From Eutreptiella sp. 'Long Island Sound 2002' (lineage: Eukaryota; Euglenozoa; Euglenophyceae; Eutreptiales; Eutreptiaceae): a stretch of DNA of 64,000 nucleotides. The notes under the pieces were generated by a model. It was not told where the DNA came from. It saw only the letters and a program-made list of their open reading frames with translations, and ran no database searches. Made by a program: the position numbers and the translations under genes. Shown in pieces: positions 21,881 to 33,356 of the stretch. Each line of letters begins with the position of its first letter. Position 1 is the stretch's first letter. The stretch is from the NCBI GenBank assembly GCA_964036045.1, contig OZ038378.1, positions 55,673,995-55,737,994 on the forward strand, written 5' to 3'.

Positions 21881-22200
21881 AACTTAGATCAGACACATTT
21901 CACTCACTCTGGTAGCAGTGTTGGTGGCCCATCATTTGTACATCATTGGTCATGATCAGGCATGATCTGTCATTCATCCATCATTCATAATCTCCATTCA
22001 TGACATGGATGACCCCAAAGTTGACCATCATGCCACTGTCTCACGTTGTGAAATGACTTGTTGTCTTATAGAACATAGGGCGGTGCTCTGGGTAGCCTGA
22101 ACAAGGGTTATACCGTGTGCACAGCGTGTGGCCTACATCCCTTTAATGCATTGTGTGTATGCAGGCAAGTGAGACGATACACAGCCACTGCCCTAGGTGC
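21881..22200. other. Spacer between satellite and Z unit
   Basis: Nothing recognised apart from short CATCATTCAT-type simple repeats near 21,935-22,010. Confidence 0.5.
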
Positions 22201-22207
22201 TCACTTT

Positions 22208-22452
22208 GGACACTACCTCCTTTCACCATTTTTCGGCACCTTTCACCACACGCTTCGGTGAAAGGCGGTGATTTAACCACCTTTCAACGCAGGAAATAGT
22301 GAAAGTACCCATTCAGCTACGTAGAAACACGTATCATATGGTTCAAACCTGGTACTTTCACTAGTTCATGCATTTTGCAGCACACAGTCTATCGCCGCGG
22401 CGACGCGCGGCGCCGCAGAATAACGCACGCAGTGAAAGTACCGAGTTGAACC
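22208..22452. repeat. Left cluster of Z palindromic motifs
   Basis: CCTTTCACCA near 22,218, a hairpin CACCTTTCACC...GGTGAAAGGCGGTG at 22,238-22,270, AGTGAAAGTACC at 22,298, GGTACTTTCACTAG at 22,351 and AGTGAAAGTACCG at 22,431 occur within 245 bp in both orientations. Density at the edge suggests subterminal transposase-binding sites. Confidence 0.6.
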
Positions 22453-23465
22453 TTGAAAATAAAGTGGTGATGGATGGAGTCTGATTTGCGGTGACGGGAA
22501 ATTAAATCATTAGGCAAAACCACAAGCATTTGCAGCGCTTCCCACCTTGACTGGCACGTAGTGTGTTCCATTGGCACACACTAGGATTGGACGGGTCAAA
22601 CTAGGTCCAACTTATTCATGAACACCCACATGTGGAACATAGCACCTGACAACAGGGGTGTTCTTAGGTGGTATTGTGACCTCTCCTACATGTTATGCAG
22701 TAATTGATCCAAAACAAAAAAAGGACCACCCGATACAGGTTCGGCTCCGGTAGGGACTTGGATATCAAAGCAGATTCAGACCAGGAAGAGAACGTCAGCG
22801 TCTACCTGCGCTTCAGCGGATTGCCACCGTTACCCGGCATTATTTTGACGCAAGATGCACACGCATTGCACGCACCTGTGGATCCGCCCCTGAGCACGCA
22901 GTCCGCGACCACCACGAACATTGATCCGCAAAGCTCCATTGAAACTGAGGGCGGTGATCCCGGAAGTGGCGGCTGGCGGCTGGTGCGAGCTCCCGGTGAT
23001 GGTTGAGGTGCCCAACGCCCAATGCCTCACCCGCATCCCGGTCATATTCATGTTGTGGAGTAGGCGGTGAGCGGTGATGAAAGGTGAAGCTGTGGTGAGC
23101 CACGGTGGTGAAAGGAAGTTCGGTGGTGAGCCGTAATGGGGTGCGCCGCATGTGAATGGCAGTACGCCGCATGCCACATGTTCCACTTTGCTTTGGCCTC
23201 CCCCGTTGGGGTTGCTTTGGTGCACAGCTTTGTTGCCCTCGTTGTCAAAAATATGGGCGCCTATACGTGCACCACCGCATGCGCTATGCTTGGATGCACC
23301 GTTCGCCCCTAATTATTCTTGCTCTTTGATATTGATTCATTGCCCTGAAGTGTCAGTTACGCCGCCAATGGACACCACTTGATTGAGTGGGAACATATTA
23401 TGTGCTTTCTTTCTTGCACGTGCTTGTAGCGGTTGCACGCGTTCATACATGTTGTACATGTTGTT
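22453..23465. other. Z left flank upstream of the transposase gene
   Basis: No clear gene. A plus-strand open stretch (22,704-23,006) is proline/glycine-rich in parts and unrecognised. GGTGAGCGGTGATGAAAGG-like words at 23,065-23,135 look like decayed versions of the Z motif. Confidence 0.4.
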
Positions 23466-23545
23466 GAACCGGTACATATTGGTACTTTCACCATGTTGCA
23501 CCGGTGAAAGTTCCAGTGGGGTTGTTTTTTCACCGCGGTGTACCC
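23466..23545. repeat. Z motif cluster upstream of the transposase start
   Basis: GAACCGGTACATATTGGTACTTTCACC followed by TGCACCGGTGAAAG and CACCGCGGTGTACC form overlapping inverted repeats 30-110 bp before ATG 23,575. The position fits a promoter or operator controlling the transposase gene. Confidence 0.55.
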
Positions 23546-23574
23546 TTCGATTGTAGCTTCATCTGTAGAAAAAT

Positions 23575-25271
23575 ATGGCTACCTCGCTTTTAAATCTTTT
23601 AAAACAACAATATGGCCCGCACCCTCTAGGAAACGCGGATTGCCAGCAAGCTCTTGTGGGGTTGTTCACGACCAGCTTCCAGGGCCGCGGACTTTTCAAC
23701 CGGGTGATGGGTGATGCTAGGCAGTCACCAAGATTCAAGCGGGCCCAGCGAGAGAGCTTACGAGGAGTATTTACGGCAGAGGAGGCTGTGAGGTTGGTCC
23801 TGGACCTCCAAATGCCAAAAAGGTGCTACAAAAGATTGATTACATGGGCCCAAGAAAAAAGCAAAGCGGCGGAACAGATCCTTGGGGGCGGGTGGATAAG
23901 TCCGTTTTGGTCGTACTGTGCCATGCACAATGCATGGAAGCGCCTTTTAAAGTATCAGAAGCTGAGTGTAGTTACACTTGGGGAGTATGTAGGTGTAGAA
24001 TGGAAGGTAGCCAGTTTCCTGAAGTACATAGCCACGCAGCCGAATATCATTGACAGTTTGCATCTTGAGAAGGAGAAGCCGTCACTCACATTGATCGTAC
24101 GTGGTGATGGCTTCCCATGTGGGTCGCGTCCATGGTGTCAATTGGTGGTGGGTTTTGCGGAGCGTGAGGAGGTAACCAGATCCATTGGGTACAACTGGAC
24201 GGTTAACATTGCACAATGCGGCGAGAGCCAAGAGGTTGTCTGAGGAAATCTCTTTGCGGAGACTTTGCACTACCTGCAATGGATTCATGACCATGAAACG
24301 ACAAAGGTTCAGGGATGTTTCGTAGATTGTACGCCGAAGACGGGTGGGGACTCACGGTGGTTGCATCTTCTCCTCTGGCACACGAGCCACTGGCTACGTA
24401 CGCCGTTTGGACATGTACAGGGGGCTGGAAAGATACGGATGTGGAGCGCACTGTAGAGCTGGATCGACAAATGTACGGCAAGTACTGCCGGGCTGTTAGG
24501 ACGGGGGACCGTGTGGGTAAGCGGATCGAGAATGTTGGTGGTTGTACGCATGCTCCCCTGCTGTGCATGCACAATCGTTGGGAAACAGTGGTGTTGTGCA
24601 TTCTGCATATTCTCATGGCAGTGGGAAAGTACTTATCTGTTTGGATTCGCAAGCGGTCACGTTTGCTGAAGCCTGCGCAACGCACAAAGTTGGCAACTCT
24701 CCTTCGCCGTGCTAAAGCCGGGGTTGTTTTGGTGGGCAAAGGTGCACCACATGTGGAGGAGTCTTTGAATCTGTTGGCACATTGGGAGGAGATTGCCAAA
24801 CTACTGCAGGCTGGTCCACACCCAAAAAAAGCTGTTGCTGACATGTACATGTTGCTGCAAAACCTCTATAGCACACGGTACAATGCGAAAGCACTGAGGT
24901 GCAAACTAATTGCCCAAAAAAACCGCCTCGCCATTTTGCCCACGGTGCGCTCCAACTACTTAGCATGGCTGGAGAAGTATGCACGCCGTGTGCTCAAGGG
25001 GATTGAGCCGTGGGGGCTTGCCATTATTTCCGGCGACGTGGTTGAGTCCATGAACGCCATTCTCAAGGACATTTTTCTCACGGCAACACCTCGCGGGGGT
25101 GGTGGCGGTACAAGTACCGAAAGGGATGCACGGTTGTTGTTGCAAGCAATGTGCAGGGCGTTCCTGCATAAGGAGTTGCCTCAATGGGTAGGACGGGCAC
25201 ACAAGGCACCGATGCATATTGAAGAGATGGCACACATTTTGCGTGAATTTGAGGCTATGGGAACGGAGTAG
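23575..25271 (+). pseudogene. Z transposase-like protein (unassigned DDE-type), frameshifted
   Basis: ORFs 23,575-24,243 and 24,315-25,271 together look like one protein of about 550 residues. The first contains LTLIVRGDGFPCG, plausible first catalytic Asp. In the broken stretch after TGA 24,241 a frame reads CFVDCTPKTGGDSRWLHLLL, plausible second Asp. The second has HNRWETVVLCILHILM (His-rich helix) and SGDVVESMNAILKDIF, an E-x-x-N like the Glu region of MULE/hAT-type transposases, followed by Gly-rich and ERDARLLLQAMCRAFLHKELP. At least one frameshift lies at 24,243-24,420. No nameable superfamily; it is not a clear KDZ or MULE match. Start chosen as the first ATG after the motif cluster. 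Confidence 0.5.
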
Positions 25272-25695
25272 GTGTGTTGCAATGTTAGGGTTCTTGGTGT
25301 GCTATGGTGTTTCACTGGGTAAACTTAGTACTTTAACCAGCGGGTACCCACGTCTGTTTTCTGTCAGGGTTTCCGTAGATGTGCGGACTACACTATTAAA
25401 TTGTTTGCTGTGCCACGACCTGCTGTCCCATATCTCTTAGGACTTCATCTGCCACACTATGGCTGGTCATTTGGGCATCCGGTTTGGAAGCGGAAGTGAT
25501 CTACAGGTGTGCTCTCAGCCAGTGGCGCCGTACCGGTTCATCACAGTATTTTCACCACCAATCACGATATTTCACCGGTGTACCCGCATCCCGATTTCAT
25601 GCACCATCACTTGTCCTTCCTATCTGTGTTGTGTGTCGCAGAGTCCGAACGCGTGTTTCTATTGGAGCCAGTCGTCGGGTACCTCTGGGAGTCCA
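25272..25695. other. Z inter-gene region or intron with motifs
   Basis: Contains decayed Z motifs (GTACTTTAACCAGCGGGTACC near 25,330; ACCGGTTCATCACAGTATTTTCACC near 25,532; TTTCACCGGTGTACC near 25,570). The open frame from 25,459 is probably non-coding until ATG 25,696. Confidence 0.45.
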
Positions 25696-26529
25696 ATGGA
25701 ATACACGCAGCCGCAACCTACCCCGCAGCCGAACAGTGGTGCCCTTCCTGACGCCGCACCACCACAATCAGCGGTTGCCGATGGAGACATCTTCCCAATG
25801 GCTACAGCTGTTCTTGGGCACCAGTTTCCGCATCCAGATGCGCCGCTGGCACGTGAGGAGGACCATTGGCAGTGGCTGTCCAGCATCACTGGCAGACACA
25901 TGTACCAGCGGGCAGTGACGATGTGGATGGGGAAGAATAAAGGGCTGGATGTTGACGACTTCTATCAGTACCCGTGGAACAGCAGACCGCTGAGCATGTC
26001 CCAGTGGTGTATGTGGAAAGTGTTTGTCATCGGACTGAAGAGAGAGCCCAATATGAGAATGGTCATGAGCGAAGATGCCCTGGACGCCCTGTTTCGGATG
26101 TGGGAGGCAACTGGCCTGGGAATGCACTGTCCTGGTACAACGGGCCGCGGAAAAAGCACTGGCCCCCGCTTCTTCTTCAAGGACGTGACCGCCCCCGATT
26201 TCCCTGATGACTGGTTTGATCCCAACGTGGAGCCTGGGCAGTACAAAGCAAGCTTCCCGTTTCTGCTGTCGTTCGGGGCCACAATCAGCAGTGGGTACAA
26301 AGGATCCAGCAAAACCAAGATGATCAAGGCCAGACAACAGCCTGCTGTTCCACGTGCCGCTGCTGTTCTGGGTGGAGACATCCCTGCGCCTGCTCATGCG
26401 GCAATCGCAGGCATGACTCCACCCCTGTTTGTCATCGATGACAGGGGCTGCGGTGTGTTGATGAATGGGACATGGCCACCGATTGGGCTCACAAGCTGGC
26501 TGCAGACAAAGGGAGCATCAGACGCGTGA
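25696..26529 (+). CDS. Z gene 2, first segment (unknown function)
   Basis: From ATG 25,696 the protein begins with a Gln/Pro-rich leader (MEYTQPQPTPQPNSG) and continues as a well-composed globular-looking segment: REEDHWQWLSSITGRHMYQ, VTMWMGKNKGLDVDDFYQYP, SQWCMWKVFVIGLKREP, SEDALDALFRMWEATGLG, PRFFFKDVTAPDFPDDWFDP, then SSGYKGSSKTKMIKARQQP. I recognise no family. Near the end coding probably changes frame, since the alternative frame from about 26,472 reads ATDWAHKLAADKGSIRRVTR, so a one-base indel around 26,470 is likely. It sits downstream of the transposase on the same strand and upstream of intron-like motif sequence. Confidence 0.5.
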   Translation: MEYTQPQPTPQPNSGALPDAAPPQSAVADGDIFPMATAVLGHQFPHPDAPLAREEDHWQWLSSITGRHMYQRAVTMWMGKNKGLDVDDFYQYPWNSRPLSMSQWCMWKVFVIGLKREPNMRMVMSEDALDALFRMWEATGLGMHCPGTTGRGKSTGPRFFFKDVTAPDFPDDWFDPNVEPGQYKASFPFLLSFGATISSGYKGSSKTKMIKARQQPAVPRAAAVLGGDIPAPAHAAIAGMTPPLFVIDDRGCGVLMNGTWPPIGLTSWLQTKGASDA

Positions 26530-26639
26530 CGCGGGTTCGTGCCACTGTGGCACAGGAAAATTCAAGGAGCGCTGCACCAATTTGCGAGCCTGCGTACTGC
26601 TACACCCACACAGCCTCCTTGGTACCCCCACCAGGACTT

Positions 26640-27329
26640 TGGGCACTGAGCAGCATGACGTGCACATGCCACCACCGCAGGCCTCTGAGAACAGTGCTGT
26701 TGCACCAACATTGCCTGCCACCTACTCTGCCGGTATGCGCTGACACCAATATGTTTCACCGCGCTGATATACGTTTCACTAGTTCATGCAAGTACTTTCA
26801 CCGGTTCAACAAAAAAGTGGTGTTTCATGGTGCCCCTTTCATCGTAGCGCGTCCTGTGTCTGTGGTGCGGTCTGTGCTGTGTATCGGGCACCTGCAAAGC
26901 CCACAAGTTCCCCAAAGGATGGCTTCTTTGCCGCAGGGCATCGGCCGAGTGTCCACGATCGTTTCAAACCACTGGTGCCGCAGTCTGAGCGGATCGCTGC
27001 AGCAAAGCAGGCCACAACCGCGCAACAGCGGTTTGCCAAGGAGCACAACTTGAAGCTGGCTGGTTCAAGCAAGAAACGATTCCAGGCGGCAGATGTTCTG
27101 GGCACCTCATCTCAGTAGTCAACGGAATCATCTGGTTATGACTTCATTCCGGACAAAGCACCTCCTGCGAAGAGCTCCGCGAAGTTCTGTACGCCGTTCC
27201 TGGGTTTGAAGCGCAAGGCTACTGATCTGCCGGCCGATGTGCCGAAGGCGTCCAAAAAACAGCATAAATCTGCGGACAAACTGGGCGCGAAGACAAAGCG
27301 GTCAAAGGACGCAGAACCAACGCACAACA
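26640..27329 (+). pseudogene. Z gene 2, middle segments: Lys-rich nuclear-type region
   Basis: A segment reading TEQHDVHMPPPQASENS ends near 26,743 at a GTATGC donor-like site. An intron-like stretch carrying the Z motif (GTACTTTCACCGGTTCAAC near 26,790) ends in TCGTAG at about 26,849. The next open frame encodes PKDGFFAAGHRPSVHDRFKP and KKRFQAADVLGTSSQ, meets an in-frame TAG (27,116-27,118), and continues SGYDFIPDKAPPAKSS, GLKRKATDLP, KKQHKSADKLGAKTKRSK to TAA near 27,330. The basic runs look like nuclear localisation or DNA-binding tails. Exon borders are my estimate. Confidence 0.45.
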
Positions 27330-27761
27330 CGTAAGCTGGCGCCACTGAGGTATGTATGTGTACAGCAACAGGGAAACCATGGTGAAACTTGGTACTTGAA
27401 CTGTGTTCCGTTGAGCCCCGCAGCATACATTGTTACCCCCATAGCATGAAACAACCACATCTGGAGGCACAGATCTGAAGCGCACGACCACTGGCGCACC
27501 AGAGGAGGCGGCTGAGGCGGTGAAAGAACAGCCAGTGCCGGAGGTGTGTCACACACAGCGTGCCAGTCAACAGGTCCGGAACGGTTGAACTTCGGTACTT
27601 TCACCACACTGAACCGGTGAAACCTCCATGCACTCCAGGTGGGAACGTGCTGGCACTTGTCTGCCAACGCAGTGCACTATTTCGTGGAAAGTAGTGGCGC
27701 AAGGTCTGTACACTACAGCACAGACTGCAACCCCCCACTGTTGCTGATTTCTCTGTCACAG
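27330..27761. other. Z intron-like region with motifs
   Basis: Contains GGTGAAACTTGGTACTTGAAC near 27,380 and GGTTGAACTTCGGTACTTTCACC plus GAACCGGTGAAACC near 27,587-27,630. A short coding-like stretch (GGTDLKRTTTGAPEEAAEAV, about 27,465-27,540) may be a small exon between them. The region ends in CTGTCACAG, a good splice acceptor. Confidence 0.4.
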
Positions 27762-28248
27762 ACCTACACAGAGGCGCAGAGAAATGCTGCTGAGCGCGGG
27801 GCTACCCGCGTCGCCCACAGCCTGCCCATGGGACCGCTCCGGTTCGTGCTCTTGGAGGAGAAAGGTGAGTACAGCATCAGTGTGGGCATTAGGAGGCGCT
27901 GGAGCACAAGCGTGAGGGAGAGCGTGGACTGCCGCATGCCGAACTCGAAGAAGGGCAAGTACGTGCTGACAGGGCGCCCTGTGCAGACCTCCTTCACCTG
28001 CCTCCGTCTTGCACAAGCAAAGCTGGTGGAAATCGCTGCTGCGGACAACCCAGAGGATGTCGAGGCGGATACTCTGAAGCAGGAGGATGACGATCGTGAC
28101 ACCCCTGCAGATCAACCTACCAATTCTGAGGTGAAGGTTGAAGAGGCGTACGACACAGAGATGCCCACGCCAGCGGTCACGTTGCCGGAATCGAATGGAA
28201 CGGAGGAGGTGGTGGTTTCCGAGGCCCCAGATGATGGTGAACACGACG
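27762..28248 (+). pseudogene. Z gene 2, last exon, left part (cut by R2)
   Basis: After acceptor CACAG at 27,761 the frame reads TYTEAQRNAAERGATRVAHS, MGPLRFVLLEEKGEYSISVG, SKKGKYVLTGRPVQTSFTCL, LAQAKLVEIAAADNPEDVEA and an acidic tail with KVEEAYDTEMPTP and EAPDDGEHD. It resembles a compact domain followed by an acidic, SUMO-consensus-like (VKVEE) disordered tail. R2 is inserted after the TSD CGACG (28,244-28,248); the frame resumes at 42,925 in phase (NAEINASPSTADL, KEEVKIKIEQDA) and stops at TGA 43,002-43,004. The apparent membrane helix read beyond 28,248 belongs to the R2 LTR and is not part of this gene. Confidence 0.6.
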
Positions 28249-29625
28249 AGAAAGTTTTCAAAGAGTTCTTTCAACTGTTTCTTGTGCCTCTGCTGCTCCT
28301 TGCTGCTGGTGTAGGGTTCCTGCTGCTTGTTTTTATGAAGAAAATGTTTTGTAAGTGAAATACAAACAGCCCAGGATAACCCAATGCCAGAGATAAGCAA
28401 GTAGAGTTCAAAACAAGATCAACACATAGAAGGGCTGCAGTCAAATGAGTTAGATGCAAAGAGATATCAGCAAAGGAAACTCACAAAAACTACAACAGAT
28501 GGACAATCGATGCAACTCAGAAATATTTTACAAAGATTGCGGAGAACTAATTGGAAACCTGCCCCATGGGCTCACACTCTCCATAGTGCCATCTTGAGAT
28601 GTGCACTCTTTGCTTTTGGGTCCCATAGGTGCTGAGGTGGCATGGCTTGTGGCGCTGCGGTCACTGCCATGTCACATGGGAATTTCCTACTTAGCTAGGC
28701 TGGGTGGGTATTGAACCAAGGACCTCTCAAAAAGAGGCACCCAAGCCCCTAGGGTGCATACCCACCTAGGATTTTATGAGGTACCGGAATCCCGTAACTG
28801 AACCGTTCAGAAACTGCCGCGATCGCGATTTACGGCCCGCCGCAACCCAATTTTGCCGAGGTTTTGGTGATTTGTGCCAAATCTGTGCGCATCTGCCCCG
28901 ATTTAGATAGCGCAATCTGTAAAATACGACGTTATCTAGTTGCTGTATTGAAATCACGTCGATTGCATTACCGGACGTCCAGATGAACCCAAAATACGAC
29001 CATTTTTGCCCATTTTTGCCACTTTCGGGCCATAAACGGTCATTTCAATGATGTCCTTGTGGTGTCACGAAATTTTAAATGGATCAAGTTTGTCCCTAGT
29101 GCCCTGTGAGGCTAGGCAAGCAATGCTTTGTGCCCGTGCCTGCCCTTTACCCAAGATAATAATCCAGAGGGTGCCAAAAAACGCCCAAAACAGCTATATT
29201 TGCACTTTTGAACACATAAATGTTGATTAAAGTGATACAGCCGTGCTTTCATGTGATTTCAAATTGATCACGTTTGTCGGCTGTGCTACGTGAGGCTAGA
29301 CAAGCAAAGATTTGTGCCCGTGCCTGCCCTTTACCCAAGATAACTAGGATAGCTAAGAATTCATAAGAACGCATCGATAAATTCATAGGCTCTGCCTCAG
29401 TATATCAGTGCGTCAGTCACTTAGGAAAAGATGTTTTAGTACACATTGCTTGGGGATTAAGGGGTCCACACAACATCCTGATTTAGTGTTTGGTTCTATA
29501 GGTCAAAATGTGTTATCACCCATTTTGGTTGGGCCAATACTAAGATAAAAGTGCAAGAGTGCTTAGAGCACCTCCAATACAACTAAAGTATACCCTAAAG
29601 CATTGGAAAAGCACTTTTTCTTACT
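28249..29625 (-). repeat. 3' LTR of R2, carrying a 571-bp insertion
   Basis: Aligns to the right LTR (42,122-42,919) on both sides of an insertion at 28,773-29,343. Without the insertion and one TSD copy it is about 799 bp, matching 798 bp on the right. The plus-strand hydrophobic ORF ending FLLLVFMKKMFCK comes from this LTR. Confidence 0.9.
28773..29343. mobile_element. 571-bp non-coding insertion in the R2 3' LTR
   Basis: Flanked by CTAGGAT at 28,766-28,772 and 29,344-29,350; the other LTR has a single uninterrupted CTAGGAT (42,638-42,644) as the empty site. The insert contains two diverged copies of about 70 bp with GAGGCTAGGCAAGCAA / GAGGCTAGACAAGCAA and TTTGTGCCCGTGCCTGCCC, the second at its right end. 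No clear terminal inverted repeats or ORF. A SINE-like or MITE-like element; class not determined. Confidence 0.8.
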
Positions 29626-29635
29626 CCCCCCTTGT

Positions 29636-31865
29636 GCTGTGGTGGCCACCACTTTCGCATTTTCAGGCAAAAGCGATTTTTTTCTTCGCCTTTCCTTGGT
29701 TTCCACACCTACTTTAAAATACCTATAGCCTCCCTAACACTGGAAAAGAGCACTTTACTATGGCCAGCGACTCCTGCTGCATTGTTCATGACAATTTCCA
29801 ACAGAAAACTCAGCGCTCTTGGCGCTGCGGGGGTTCCTGTGGCTTGGTGGGGTTAGAATAGGGCATGCAAAGACCATATGCATATGCATCCCTCCCTCGA
29901 AGCTGCAGGTGACACAACCTAACGCCAGACTCTCATAGGACGCTCGATCTGAGTCCCCTGGAACCTGATGGAGACACCTGTGCTGATAATTGGGCGAGGG
30001 GGCGACGATTAAAAAAATAGGCCCCTTGGTGGGGTTTTGGGTTCTGGTTCAGTTTCCTGCTGCTGCTTTTTGGCCCGAACAGTGGCCTACTCAGCGACGC
30101 TTCGCGAGGATATCTGTACAACAGAGGAATGGAAGGATGAGGCACGAATCCACACAAACGCGAAGCGACAACACCTAAATCCGTCAAATGACGGCCTAGA
30201 ATTTTTCTGAAAGCAAACACCTGACCAGAATCCCATTGTGCATCAGATGCACATTTTTATAAAATTTGCGGTCATCTCCTGATTTTGTGAATCAGGAAAT
30301 TCCCACGCAGAAAAAGACGGCGCGCCGGAGCGGGTCCCAACGAAGCGCCGGAAAACAAAGAATTAATAAGATTATAAACGTATGTCACGTATAATGAAGA
30401 AAATGACCAGACACACATAAACAAATACACATCGAGATTCCACCCACACTGACAGAAAGAATCAAAAATCAACGAATTTGAGGATTGAAGAACAGACTTG
30501 GGTTAATCAAGTATAAACCACAGGTCTGCCCGTCTCGTATGCAGCATGCACATAGCTCGTCTCGTGTCTCCGTGTCCGAGCCGTGTAGCACCGCTTACGC
30601 ACGATGAAGGGATAGATTAGAAGATTGCAGATGATTAGAGGAAGGTTCAGGGTGAATAGAGATACACACATATACATAAACGATTTGCTCGCTTGTGTTT
30701 CGATGTGCACTCCTCCAGCGGTGAGTAAGGTAGGTAAGCCCAGGAGGGGCCACCCCCTGGTAGAGTTCGTGATCTGGGTATGCAAGTGAGATTGGTTAAA
30801 AAAAGGAGTTTGGAACCATCGTGCATGCTCGTGCATTCACATGGCGCATTAAAGGGTAGGCCACGCGAGGTGCGCATGGTACAGCCCTCGTTTAGGTTAC
30901 CCAGGGGCTCCACCCTACTTTCTTTAACAGAACGGGCGGAGTTCCTTAAGCTTGCTTGCTTGACAGGGCAGTTTGGGAAAAGTGTACTATAGGGCTACCT
31001 GAGAAGCGTATAACACGTGGAGGTAGTCTTGGTTCCTCAGTCTCAAACTTTCCTCGATTTGCCTCTGTTTTAAAGGTGGGATGGTCAGGGCGATTAGTGC
31101 AGCAGCGATTGTTTTCTGCCCTGCTAAACAAGGGCACTGATCACACCAAACAAATAACTCCGCCTCTGCCTGCCGCAGAGCAGGGAGCCCCACTCCATCG
31201 ACATATGCGCCGTGCACGCCAAAAGAGCACTCCTTCCCTCCAAGCCCTAGCGGGGAAACGCGTTGTGGCGTCTCTGTTAGGCCACAGACACTTAGTAGCT
31301 CTGTGTTCTCTTGCCATCTCACAGGTGAGCCATTAGGGCTCGTGACCTCTTCATCAACACCACGCAGTAGAGCGTGCGTGTAGGAGTGGTAGTCCCGATT
31401 CGGGGCTTGAGCCAGTTGAGCAAGTGCTCGCCCACCAAGGATGGTGCCCCTGTAGAGTGTGTAGGACCTGTAGTGCGTGTGTTACTGTCCCACCCGTTTC
31501 CTGCAATTTTAGCGGGGTTGGTGGGCAGTGGCAGTGGTTAGTCTAGGTTTTGGCCTTCATAGCAAACAGGCGTTTTCATGCCTTCATAGCTTTTGGCCAC
31601 CCCTCTCCTTTAGTAGGCAGGTAGGTGGGAAAAGCAATACCTGGACTGGTAGGCTGGGTATTCCCCCAAGGCTTTGCGCCAGCACAGAAACTGGGCGCTT
31701 AGGGGCTGAGAGACCTGGGGCGTAGCCCGTGGCACCGGTAAGACATCCGCCGGGTTTAGCAAGCGTGCAGACTTGGGTATAATTAGGACACCATTTCTGC
31801 GGCTTGCCCTCAGGACGTTAGGAATAGCACACTCACACATACGCTCAGGCAGGTAAGGGTAAGGT
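29636..31865 (-). other. 3' untranslated region of R2
   Basis: About 2.2 kb between the pol stop and the polypurine tract. No ORF resembling a protein was found. Sequence at 30,721-30,752 (minus: CTCCTGGGCTTACCTACC) matches plus-strand sequence at 44,641-44,672 in the 3' region of R, so at least part of this region is conserved between R-family elements. Confidence 0.6.
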
Positions 31866-33086
31866 TCAGTCCCTAGCTTTAGTCTTGGAGGAAAGCGTCT
31901 CAGCGAGCCTCAGCAACTCACCAAAGTTGTTCTCGCACAAGTAGTCTACCAGAACTGAGTTTAGGCGTCCCTCAGGTAGAACAAACGCTGAGAAGGGCTC
32001 CCAGGTGTCCTCTTCAACTCCAAATGCTTCCCAGAGGGTGAGGAAGCGCCAACCATGGCGATAGCGGTGCCGTCCTACAGACTTCACCAGGTAGAAGCCT
32101 TCCTTAGCCATCTCCTCGGCGTTCATGTCGGGGTGGTCCCCTTCAACTTCCATAGGGCTGGCAGCCCCCTGTAGGTCTAGAGTGGCGATCTCCTCGTTGC
32201 TCAGCTCCCACTCCTCCCCACATAGGTCTTCAGGATCATAGTAGCGCTTCAGGTGCTGAGCAGCGCACACCAGGGATCCCCCTAGTCGGAGAGAACACCG
32301 CACTGTGATACGGTGTCCATCCACAAATAGAATCTTGTAGAGCCCGAAGTAGGGGTCATCGCTGGTAGAGCGTGGCCAGGCGGGTAGTCGGGTGTGGTGC
32401 ACCAGCACCCAGTCCCCCTCTTGGTAGGAAGCAGGCACTCGGTGCTTGTTCTTCTTTTTCCACTGACGCTCCCTCACTCTCTGGGGCATAGCCTTGGCCT
32501 TGTCCACCTTCGCTTGTTGCTCCTGGACCCAGTTACCCAGAGAAGAATGGGTATCCTCTGGATAGGGAGCATGTAGGAACCACGCCGGGCGTCCTAGGAA
32601 TACCTCATGGGGCGAGTAGTCAGTCGCCGAACTCTCCCGGGAGTTCATCATCAGGGATATGACGGGGAGTAGTCTCACCCAGTCTCTGGTGATTTCAGTT
32701 TTGCACCATGTCTTTACATTCTCCTTGAGGACACGAATCTGTCGCTCACATAGGGGGTTGCTCGTGTGAGAGTAGGGGATCCCCGTAGACACCTGGACAT
32801 TGAGGGATCTCAGGACCCTCTTGTACAAGCCGGTATCTGAGCGTACCCGTACGTCCTCATCGGAGTTGATCTCCTTGGGCGCCCCATAGACACAAAACCA
32901 CTCCGGGGTATCTTGATAGTCTCCTCTCCGGTAATGTGCTTGGTACATGGGAACACGCTGGTGAACCTGGTCAACCCACAGGTTACCACGAGGGCAAAGT
33001 CGTAGCCCCCCAAACTTCGGCATCTCCGTGTAGTCCACATAGAGAACCCTGTTAGCACAGTGGGGAATGGGCACAGTCCAGTAGAG
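31866..33086 (-). pseudogene. pol: R2 integrase core, C-terminal domain and chromodomain
   Basis: The main frame (from about 33,050) encodes VLYVDYTEMPKFGG (first Asp), after a frame slip INSDEDVRVRSDTGLYKRVL (second Asp), NPLCERQIRVLKENV (Glu), EVFLGRPAWFLHAPYPED, GDWVLVHHTRLPAWPRS, then a chromodomain (FYLVKSVGRHRYRHGW, LTLWEAFGVEEDTWEPFSAF). The fragment starts at 33,086 where element Y is inserted (TSD TAGAG); the zinc-binding half is at 35,752-36,407. A frameshift around 32,990-33,020 disrupts the core. Stop at 31,866. Confidence 0.88.
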
Positions 33087-33356
33087 TGCAGCAGACCAGT
33101 GCACTGCCCGCATCGCAGGTCGCGCATGCGCATTGTAGATAAAATCGAGATCGCATTGTGTTGTAAATAGCGCATGTTTTATTATAAAACATTATCGCTT
33201 GTTTTAGGCACCAAATGTCCTGTTTGTTAAATCAGCTGTGATTACGAAGTTGTTCTGCATGGTGCCGCCTGAGGGATTTGGGATCTCAGGGTTAACGTCA
33301 AGTCGTAGTACGTTACAATTTAACAAACTTGACCAGAACGATTTCGTTAGGCTGCA

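Noticed and set aside
23575-25271. Assignment of the Z transposase to the KDZ or MULE superfamily
   Set aside because: The Asp/Glu contexts (RGDGFPCG, GDVVESMN) do not match the diagnostic motifs of either closely enough to name a family without a profile search.
28249-28358. A C-terminal membrane anchor on the 27.6-28.4 kb ORF
   Set aside because: The hydrophobic segment is encoded by the R2 LTR and also occurs at 42,122-42,230; the true gene continues at 42,925 after the TSD.
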